Below, in pieces: positions 57,676 to 64,000 of a stretch of 64,000 nucleotides of DNA. A program made the position numbers and the translations under genes. The DNA is from Actinomycetota bacterium (GTDB lineage Bacteria; Actinomycetota; Thermoleophilia; Gaiellales; F1-60-MAGs149). Under the pieces are notes generated by a model. It made no database searches and was not told the origin of the DNA. It saw only the letters and a list, made by a program, of their open reading frames with translations. Position 1 is the stretch's first letter, and the number at the start of each line of letters is the position of its first letter. The stretch spans positions 62,001 through 126,000 of the forward strand of contig VFJZ01000028.1 of assembly GCA_009885805.1 (NCBI GenBank), in the 5' to 3' direction.

Positions 57676-59136
57676 ATGGCAGCGCTCTCGACGATCGGCC
57701 TCACGGCCGAGGGCGCCGCGATGCTCCTCGACGCGCGCGCGGTGTCCTGCGTCGAGCTCGCCGAGGCCTACCTTCGGCGCATCGACGCCGTGGACGGCGA
57801 CCTGCACGCCTTCCTGCGGACGCATCCGGAGGAGACCCTCGCCCGTGCCCGCGCCCTCGACGAGGGCGGTCGGAGCGGCATCGAGGGTGTACCGATCGGC
57901 CTCAAGGATCTCTTCTCGACGCGCGGGATCGAGACGACGGCCGGTTCGCGGATCCTCGAGGGTTTCCGTCCGATCATCGATGCCGACGTCGTCGAGGCGT
58001 GCGCCGACGCCGGCCTGATCTCCCTCGGCAAGCTGAACATGGACGAGTTCGCGATGGGCTCCTCGACGGAGCACTCCGCCTACGGGCCGACCCGGAACCC
58101 GTGGAACCAGGCACTCGTCCCCGGTGGCTCGTCCGGCGGCTCGGCCGCCGCCGTCGCCGCCGGACTCGCCCCCTGGTCACTCGGCACCGATACCGGCGGA
58201 TCGATCCGCCAGCCGGCCGCCTTCTGCGGCATCGTCGGGCTCAAGCCGACCTATGGGGCCGTCTCCCGGTACGGGGTCGTAGCGTTCGCCTCCTCGCTCG
58301 ACCAGGTCGGGCCGTTCGCTCTGAATGTCCGCGACGTCGCCCTCCTGCTGTCGATCATCGCGCGGAACGACCCGCGCGACTCGACCAACGTCGGCCTACC
58401 CGCGCCGGTCGAGCTCCCGGAGGCTGAGGATCTGAAGGGCCTACGGCTCGCCGTGCCCCGCGATCAGCTCGACGCCGGCGTCGACGCCGGCGTCGCGGCG
58501 CTGTTCGAGGCGACCGTCGAGCGGTGCCGGGCGCTCGGCGCCGAGGTCTCCGAGACGACCCTGCCGCACGCGGGGCACGGCCTCGCCGCCTACTACCTGA
58601 TCGCACCGTCGGAGGCCTCGGCCAATCTCGCCCGCTACGACGGCGCCCGCTACGGCCTGCGCGTCGACGCGCCCGACGTCCACGCGATGTACTCCGAGAC
58701 CCGCCGCGCCGGCTTCGGGGCCGAGGTCAAGCGGCGCATCATGATCGGTACCTACGCGCTCTCGGCGGGGTACTTCGACGCCTACTACGGGCAGGCACAG
58801 CGCGTCCGCACGCTGATCCGGCGCGACTTCGCGAAGGCGTTCGAGCAGTACGACGCTCTGCTCCTGCCGACGGCGCCGTCGGTCGCGTTCCCGTTCGGCG
58901 CCAAGCTCTATGACCCGCTCGCGATGTATGCCAACGACGTCTTCACGCTGCCGGTCAACCTCGCCGGGCTCCCTGGGCTGTCGATCCCCTGCGGCCTCGC
59001 CGACGGCCTACCCGTCGGCTTCCAGATCATCGGTCCGGCCTTCTCCGAGAACCGTCTGCTCGCGATCGGCCACGCACTCGAGCGGGCGATCGAGTTCGAC
59101 CCCGTGCCGCCGCGGATCCTGGAGGGCCGCGGATGA
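57676..59136 (+). CDS. gatA: Amidotransferase subunit A (glutamine amidase)
   Basis: This 486-residue amidase-signature enzyme liberates ammonia from glutamine for tRNA amidation. The catalytic triad Lys-cisSer-Ser is visible: Lys in '[15 protein letters not shown]', the middle Ser in '[15 protein letters not shown]', and the nucleophile region '[16 protein letters not shown]' preceding it. '[20 protein letters not shown]' and '[20 protein letters not shown]' are strongly GatA-like. The stop overlaps gatB (ATGA). Confidence 0.97.
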   Translation: MAALSTIGLTAEGAAMLLDARAVSCVELAEAYLRRIDAVDGDLHAFLRTHPEETLARARALDEGGRSGIEGVPIGLKDLFSTRGIETTAGSRILEGFRPIIDADVVEACADAGLISLGKLNMDEFAMGSSTEHSAYGPTRNPWNQALVPGGSSGGSAAAVAAGLAPWSLGTDTGGSIRQPAAFCGIVGLKPTYGAVSRYGVVAFASSLDQVGPFALNVRDVALLLSIIARNDPRDSTNVGLPAPVELPEAEDLKGLRLAVPRDQLDAGVDAGVAALFEATVERCRALGAEVSETTLPHAGHGLAAYYLIAPSEASANLARYDGARYGLRVDAPDVHAMYSETRRAGFGAEVKRRIMIGTYALSAGYFDAYYGQAQRVRTLIRRDFAKAFEQYDALLLPTAPSVAFPFGAKLYDPLAMYANDVFTLPVNLAGLPGLSIPCGLADGLPVGFQIIGPAFSENRLLAIGHALERAIEFDPVPPRILEGRG

Positions 59137-60560
59137 GCTGGGAGGCGGTGATCGGGCTCGAGATCCACGTGCAGCTTCGCACCGAGACGAAGATGTTCTG
59201 CCGTTGCCCGAACCGCTACGGCGACCCGCCGAACACGAACGTCTGCGCGGTCTGCCTGGCGCATCCCGGCATGCTCCCGGTGGCAAACCGCGTCGCCGTC
59301 GACCAGGCGCTGCGCGTCGGTCTGGCGCTCGGCTGTCGGATACCGGCGCGGTCGAAGTGGGACCGCAAGAACTACTTCTACCCCGACTCGCCGAAGGCGT
59401 ACCAGATCTCCCAGTACGACGAACCGCTCTGCGCCGAAGGCTCCTTCACAGGCGTGCGGATCACGCGCGCGCACCTGGAAGAGGACGCCGCGAAGACGAT
59501 CCACATCGGCGGCGGCGACGGTCGGATCGCCGGTTCCGGCGCCTCGATCGTCGACTTCAACCGCTGCGGGACGCCGTTGCTCGAGATCGTCACCGAGCCC
59601 GACCTCCGCGGCGGCGCCGAGGCGCGGCGGTTCCTGACGCTGCTGCGCGCGACGATCGTCGCCACCGGCGCGTCGGACTGCGACCTCGAAAAGGGCTCGC
59701 TGCGCGTCGACGCCAACGTCTCCGTGCGCCGCTCCGGTGACGAGGAACTCGGCGTCAAGTGCGAGCTGAAGAACATGAACTCCTTCCGCTTCATCGAGCG
59801 CGGGATCGCGGCCGAGATCCGCCGCCAGGCGGCGCTGCTCGAAGCTGGCGAGCCGGTGTTGCAGGCGACGCTGCACTACGACCCTGCAAGCGACTCGCTG
59901 TCGGTGCTGCGGACGAAGGAGGAGGCCGACGACTACCGCTACTTCGCCGAGCCCGACCTCGTCCCGGTCGAGCCCTCGCCGGCTCACCTCGAGGCGCTCG
60001 CCGCTGCCCTGCCTGAGCTGCCGCTGGTGCGAATGGATCGTCTCCGGGCGGCCCACGGCCTCCCCGACGCGACCGCGGAATCACTCGCCCTGACGCCCGG
60101 CCTCGCGGACTACTTCGAGGAACTCGCGGCCCTCGCCGGCGACGCCCGCGCCGCCGCCAACTGGGTGATGGGTGAGTTCTCGGCGCACCTCAACGCCAGC
60201 GGCAGCGACCCGCATGCGTCAACGGTCACACCGGCCCGGCTCGCCGGGCTGATCGCCCTCGTCGCGGAGGGTGCGGTGTCCTCGACCGGCGCGAAGCAGG
60301 TGTTCGCCGCGATGATCGACGATCCGGCGGACGCTGCCGCGTTGACGGAGCGGCTCGGTCTCGGACAGGTCGGCGACACCGACGCGCTCGGCGCGATCGT
60401 CGACGAGGTGCTGGCCGCAAGTCCGGCCGAGGTCGCCGCCTATCGAGGCGGCAAGGTGCAGCTGATCGGCTTCTTCACCGGCCAGGTGATGAAGGCGTCG
60501 GGCGGACGCGCCGATCCGAAGGCGGTCCAGTCGCTGCTGCGGGAGCGCCTCGGCGGCTGA
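59133..60560 (+). CDS. gatB: Amidotransferase subunit B
   Basis: This 475-residue kinase/amidotransferase subunit activates the mischarged tRNA. '[20 protein letters not shown]' includes metal-binding His/Glu/Cys residues. '[20 protein letters not shown]', '[20 protein letters not shown]' and '[20 protein letters not shown]' are diagnostic. The C-terminal helical and YqeY-like tail domains bind tRNA ('[15 protein letters not shown]'). It overlaps the next gene by 1 bp (TGATG). Together with GatC and GatA it indicates indirect Gln-tRNA and/or Asn-tRNA synthesis. Confidence 0.97.
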   Translation: MSWEAVIGLEIHVQLRTETKMFCRCPNRYGDPPNTNVCAVCLAHPGMLPVANRVAVDQALRVGLALGCRIPARSKWDRKNYFYPDSPKAYQISQYDEPLCAEGSFTGVRITRAHLEEDAAKTIHIGGGDGRIAGSGASIVDFNRCGTPLLEIVTEPDLRGGAEARRFLTLLRATIVATGASDCDLEKGSLRVDANVSVRRSGDEELGVKCELKNMNSFRFIERGIAAEIRRQAALLEAGEPVLQATLHYDPASDSLSVLRTKEEADDYRYFAEPDLVPVEPSPAHLEALAAALPELPLVRMDRLRAAHGLPDATAESLALTPGLADYFEELAALAGDARAAANWVMGEFSAHLNASGSDPHASTVTPARLAGLIALVAEGAVSSTGAKQVFAAMIDDPADAAALTERLGLGQVGDTDALGAIVDEVLAASPAEVAAYRGGKVQLIGFFTGQVMKASGGRADPKAVQSLLRERLGG

Positions 60561-61696
60561 TGGCCGCGCTGCTGCTCACGCCGGGACCGACGCCGATCCC
60601 ACCGGCCGTCGCGGCCGCCGCCGCCGCACCGCTCCTCCACCATCGCTCCCCGGAGTTTCGCGCCGTCCTCGAGCGAGTGCTCGACGGTCTCCGGCGGGTC
60701 TACCGGACAGACGACGAGGTCGTCCTGATGACATCGAGCGGGACGGCGGCGGTCGAGTCGGCCTTCGCGAATCTCGTCGCGCCCGGCGACCGCGTGCTCT
60801 GCGTCAGCGCCGGCAACTTCGGCGACCGCTGGGTGACGTTGGCGGCGGCCTACGGCGCCGAGGTCGAGACGCTCCGCTATCCCTGGGGCGCGCGGCCCGA
60901 CCCGGCGGAGGTGGCGGCGCGGATCGCCGGACGCACCGACCTCGCGGTCGCGATCCTCGTCCACTCGGAGACGTCGACCGGCGCCGTCGCCGACCTCCGC
61001 ACGATCGCGGCGGGCGCGCGCGACCGCGGCTGCATCCTCGTCGTCGACGCGATCTCCTCGCTCGGCGCAGCGCCGCTCGAAACGTCGGCCTGGGGTCTCG
61101 ACGTCGTCGTCAGCGGCTCGCAGAAGGCGCTGATGACGCCACCGGGCCTCGCCTTCGTGCAGGTCTCCGCTCGCGCCCGGGAGCGTGCCCGCGCGGGCGG
61201 TGCGGCGCGCTACGCGCTCGACTGGGAGCGCACGCTGGTCGCGCAGGCGAAGGGTCAGACGCCGTTCACGCCGGCGATCTCGCTCGTCTGCGCGCTCGAC
61301 GTCGCGCTCGCCATGATCGAGGCGGACGGTCTCGAGGTACGGATCGAGCGGACGCGCCGGATGGGCCGTGGTGTTCGCGCCGCGGTTCGCGCGCTCGGCC
61401 TGGAGCTCTACTCGCCCGACCACGACGACTGCGGTCTCGTGACGGCGGTGGTCTGGCCGCAGGGCGTCGACGGCGAGGCCGTGCGGCGACGGCTGCGCGA
61501 GCAGCACGGTGTCGTCGTCGCCGGCGGGCAGGGCGACCTCGTCGGCCGGATCCTGCGCGTCGCCGCATTCGGGGCGATCACGCCGGGCGACCTCGTACAG
61601 GGGATCGCGGCGCTCGAGATCGAGCTGCTCGCGGCCGGGCACATCGTCGAGGCCGGGGTGGGTGTCGGCGCCTTCGAGCGCGGGTACGCGCGGTGA
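60560..61696 (+). CDS. Class V aminotransferase (serine-pyruvate/alanine-glyoxylate type)
   Basis: This 378-residue PLP enzyme has 'LLLTPGPTPIPPAVAAAAAA' (the 'npGPt.v...v' start), 'MTSSGTAAVESAFANLVAPG', 'ILVVDAISSLGAAPLETSAW' and PLP Lys in 'VVSGSQKALMTPPGLAFVQV'. It belongs to the AGXT/PucG/small hydrogenase-subunit group. Lying between gatB and serA with coupled starts (its stop overlaps serA as GTGA), it likely acts as the phosphoserine or serine transaminase of the pathway, as in methanogen and thermophile operons. That role is inferred from context. Confidence 0.9.
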   Translation: MAALLLTPGPTPIPPAVAAAAAAPLLHHRSPEFRAVLERVLDGLRRVYRTDDEVVLMTSSGTAAVESAFANLVAPGDRVLCVSAGNFGDRWVTLAAAYGAEVETLRYPWGARPDPAEVAARIAGRTDLAVAILVHSETSTGAVADLRTIAAGARDRGCILVVDAISSLGAAPLETSAWGLDVVVSGSQKALMTPPGLAFVQVSARARERARAGGAARYALDWERTLVAQAKGQTPFTPAISLVCALDVALAMIEADGLEVRIERTRRMGRGVRAAVRALGLELYSPDHDDCGLVTAVVWPQGVDGEAVRRRLREQHGVVVAGGQGDLVGRILRVAAFGAITPGDLVQGIAALEIELLAAGHIVEAGVGVGAFERGYAR

Positions 61697-63261
61697 GGGT
61701 CCTCGTCACCGAGCCGATCGCCGAGGCTGGCGTGGCCCGTCTGCGCGAGGCCGCCGAGGTCGACGTCGAGCCAGGCCTCGCCCGCGGCGACCTGCTCGCC
61801 CGGATCGCGGACTACGACGCGCTCGTCGTCCGCTCGGCGACGCAGGTGGATTCCGCGCTGATCCGCGCCGGTTCGAGGTTGCGGGTGATCGGCCGGGCCG
61901 GTACGGGCGTTGACAACGTCGACGTCGAGGCGGCCACGGCGCGTGGCATCCTCGTCTGCAACGCGCCGCAGTCCAACATGATCTCGGCCGCCGAGCATGC
62001 AATCGCGTTGATGCTGGCGCTCGCCCGCAACGTGCCGCAGGCGCACGCGGCGCTGGCGGCGGGCCGCTGGGAGCGCGCGCGCTTCGCCGGCGTGGAGCTG
62101 CAGGACAAGACCCTGGCGGTGCTCGGCTTCGGGCGGATCGGCCAGCTCGTCGGCGCGCGGGCGCGGGCGCTGGGGATGCGCGTCGTCGTGTACGACCCGT
62201 TCGTGACGGACGAGCGGGTGCGTGAGCGTGGCGCGGAGCGCGCGGAGACGATCGCGGCAGCGGTCGGCGAGGCCGACTGGGTGACGCTGCACCTGCCGGT
62301 GACGGCAGAGACGCGGCACCTCGTCGACGCGGCGCTGCTCGCCCGGATGCGGCCGGGCGTGCGGATCGTGAACGCCGCCCGCGGCGAGCTGATCGACGCC
62401 GACGCGCTGATCGCCGCCCTCGATTCCGGGCACGTGGCTGGCGCGGCGCTCGACGTCTTCGAGGCGGAGCCGCTGACCTCCTCGCCGCTGTTCGGGCGCG
62501 ACGACGTCGTCGTCACCCCCCATCTCGGGGCGTCGACGGCCGAGGCGCAGGATCGCGCCGGTACGATCATCGCCGATCAGGTGGCGCGAGCGCTCGCTGG
62601 CGAGATGGTCTCCAACGCCGTCAACGTCCCTGGCGTCCCCGCGGAGGACCGCGCGGCGCTTGAGCCCTACGTGCCGCTGGCCGAGAAGCTGGGTCGGGTG
62701 GCGGTCGCGCTTGCCGGCGGTGCGGTGGAGCGGATCGAGGTGACCTGTGCCGGTGGCATCGGGCGGCGCGATACGCGGCTCGTGACGCTCGCGGTGCTGC
62801 GCGGCGCGCTCCGGGGCCTGGACGAGGACGTCAACCTCGTCAACGCCCGCGCACTGGCCGACGCGCGCGGCATCGACGTGCGCGAACTGCGCCGCGAGGC
62901 GGGCGACTTCACCAACCTGGTGCGCGTGCAGGTGTCGGACGACGTCAGCGTCGGCGGCACCCTGTTCGGCGCGGACGACCGCACCTGGTTGGTGCGCGCC
63001 CTCGGCTACGAGGTCGAGATCGAGCTCGCCGGCCTGATGCTGTTCGTCCTCAACGACGACCGGCCGGGCATGATCGGCACGATCGGCAGCGTGCTCGGCT
63101 CGGCCGGTGTCAACATCGCCAACATGAGCGTCTCGCGGAACCGCAAGGGCGGCACGGCGCTGTCCGCGATCCAGGTCGACGGCGACGTCCCGGAGGGGAC
63201 GATCGAGGCGCTGCGCGGCGCGCCGGGCCTGGAGCGCCTCAGGGTCGTGCGCGTATCCTAG
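61693..63261 (+). CDS. serA: D-3-phosphoglycerate dehydrogenase
   Basis: This 522-residue SerA performs the first step of serine synthesis. The start is a GTG. The nucleotide-binding motif is 'LAVLGFGRIGQLVGARARAL', with the catalytic residues around 'VNAARGELIDADALI' (Arg), the Glu before 'PLTSSPLFG', and His in 'VVTPHLGASTAEAQDRAG'. An intervening allosteric substrate-binding domain (about 320-440) and a C-terminal ACT domain ('LFVLNDDRPGMIGTIGSVLG', about 450-522) make it the long, regulated actinobacterial type that serine inhibits. It is coupled to the upstream aminotransferase. Confidence 0.97.
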   Translation: MRVLVTEPIAEAGVARLREAAEVDVEPGLARGDLLARIADYDALVVRSATQVDSALIRAGSRLRVIGRAGTGVDNVDVEAATARGILVCNAPQSNMISAAEHAIALMLALARNVPQAHAALAAGRWERARFAGVELQDKTLAVLGFGRIGQLVGARARALGMRVVVYDPFVTDERVRERGAERAETIAAAVGEADWVTLHLPVTAETRHLVDAALLARMRPGVRIVNAARGELIDADALIAALDSGHVAGAALDVFEAEPLTSSPLFGRDDVVVTPHLGASTAEAQDRAGTIIADQVARALAGEMVSNAVNVPGVPAEDRAALEPYVPLAEKLGRVAVALAGGAVERIEVTCAGGIGRRDTRLVTLAVLRGALRGLDEDVNLVNARALADARGIDVRELRREAGDFTNLVRVQVSDDVSVGGTLFGADDRTWLVRALGYEVEIELAGLMLFVLNDDRPGMIGTIGSVLGSAGVNIANMSVSRNRKGGTALSAIQVDGDVPEGTIEALRGAPGLERLRVVRVS

Positions 63262-63309
63262 ACAGTCCGGAGGCGATACGATGGCGCCTCAAGCGGCGGG
63301 GAGGGCACG

Positions 63310-64000
63310 ATGCAGGAGGGCGAGAAGATCTGGTTCGACGGCGGGCTCGTCGACTGGGTCGATGCGAAGATTCACGTCCTCAGCCACGCGCTGCACTACG
63401 GCTCGGGCGCCTTCGAGGGGATCCGCGCCTACGAGACGGACCGCGGCACCGGTGTCTTCCACCTGACCGAGCACCTGGAGCGCCTGCACCGCTCCTGCGA
63501 GATGTACTTCATGACCGTCCCGTTCTCTGTTGAGACGCTCGCAGCGGCCGTGCACGAGACGATCGCGGCGAACGCTCTGCGCTCCTGCTACGTCCGGCCG
63601 CTGGTGTTCCGCGGTTACAAGGAGCTCGGCGTCAATCCGCTCAACTGCCCGGTGCAGGTGGTCATCGCGGTCTGGCCGTGGGGCGCGTACCTCGGCGAGG
63701 AGGCCCTGCAGAAGGGGATCCGCGGCATGATCTCCTCGTGGCGGCGGATCGGTCCGAACACGATCCCGGCCGCCGCGAAGGCGTCCGGCCAGTACCTCAA
63801 CTCGCAGCTCGCGAAGATCGAGGCCGTCAAGCACGGCTACGACGAGGCGATCCTGCTGAACGAGCAGGGGATGATCGCCGACGGCTCGGGGGAGAACGTC
63901 TTCGCCGTCCACAAGGGGCGCCTCTTTACGCCGCCCACCCAGGCGTCCTGTCTGCCGGGTATCACCCGGGCTTCGGTGATGCGCATCGCCGACCTGCTCG
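63310..64000 (+). CDS. ilvE: Branched-chain amino acid aminotransferase, 5' part
   Basis: The gene starts at the ATG at 63310 and runs off the right edge (230 codons seen). The protein is a fold-type IV PLP enzyme. 'VDWVDAKIHVLSHALHYGSG' and 'AFEGIRAYETDRGTGVFHLT' are the N-terminal signature, the PLP Lys is in 'IPAAAKASGQYLNSQLAKIE', and 'EAILLNEQGMIADGSGENVF' follows. It belongs to the IlvE group I. It is 48 bp after serA and may share its transcript. Confidence 0.96.
   Translation, partial: MQEGEKIWFDGGLVDWVDAKIHVLSHALHYGSGAFEGIRAYETDRGTGVFHLTEHLERLHRSCEMYFMTVPFSVETLAAAVHETIAANALRSCYVRPLVFRGYKELGVNPLNCPVQVVIAVWPWGAYLGEEALQKGIRGMISSWRRIGPNTIPAAAKASGQYLNSQLAKIEAVKHGYDEAILLNEQGMIADGSGENVFAVHKGRLFTPPTQASCLPGITRASVMRIADLL

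Noticed and set aside
1-64000. CRISPR array, rRNA genes, complete insertion sequence or replication origin
   Set aside because: No regularly spaced short repeats, no rRNA signatures, no full transposase with terminal repeats and no dnaA-box cluster were seen.

Overview
This is a 64-kb window of very GC-rich bacterial DNA with tightly packed genes and ATGA/GTGA/TGATG stop-start overlaps. GTG and TTG starts are common. F420-type luciferase-like oxidoreductases, a secretin-less Tad pilus locus, many lipoproteins and the order (radical SAM)-DUF2344-rne-rplU-rpmA-obgE-nadD-rsfS suggest a monoderm, deep-branching actinobacterium, most likely class Thermoleophilia. That assignment is inference; there is no rRNA in the window.

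Region 1 (1-8370) starts with the end of rodA. A leftward four-gene operon follows: GH26-like hydrolase, DUF1800, Tat-exported DUF1501 and a small cupredoxin. Next comes a patch of accessory DNA holding an IS1-type transposase remnant, a broken MFS transporter piece, an intact type IV AbiE toxin-antitoxin pair, a 23-bp direct repeat and an orphan tRNA 3' end. It looks like an island inserted into an otherwise conserved block.

Region 2 (8371-16672) is the housekeeping block. It contains a DUF697-like gene, a radical SAM gene that has lost its core domain, DUF2344, RNase E/G, a GNAT enzyme, a truncated antiporter, L21, L27, ObgE, NadD and RsfS.

Region 3 (16676-38000) is metabolic and cell-surface DNA. 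It includes tRNA-Ala, a lipoprotein hydrolase, an M15 peptidase, an AruI-like ThDP decarboxylase, an MBL-fold hydrolase, a class V aminotransferase, transporters, a secreted protein with four cysteine-pair repeats, a membrane-protein/cupredoxin/fenitrothion-hydrolase-like operon, a glutamine synthetase-like plus amidohydrolase pair (the two halves of FluG) and an agmatinase-family enzyme.

Region 4 (38000-48280) carries leuS, comEA/comEC separated by a perfect 86-bp tandem duplication, holA, a ParA-like ATPase, tRNA-Cys and an HD hydrolase.

Region 5 (48268-57297) is the Tad pilus locus: TadC, a VWA-TadB fusion, TadA, TadZ/CpaE, CpaB, TadE and two Flp pilins, with folD embedded. Region 6 (57386-64000) is a co-directional run of gatC-gatA-gatB, a class V aminotransferase, serA and the start of ilvE, joining tRNA amidation with serine and branched-chain amino acid synthesis.

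The features most worth follow-up are the domain-deleted radical SAM gene, the VWA-TadB fusion, the comEA/comEC repeat, two probable CTG start codons, and the AbiE island with its tRNA-end remnant. No wholly new system is demonstrated by the sequence alone.
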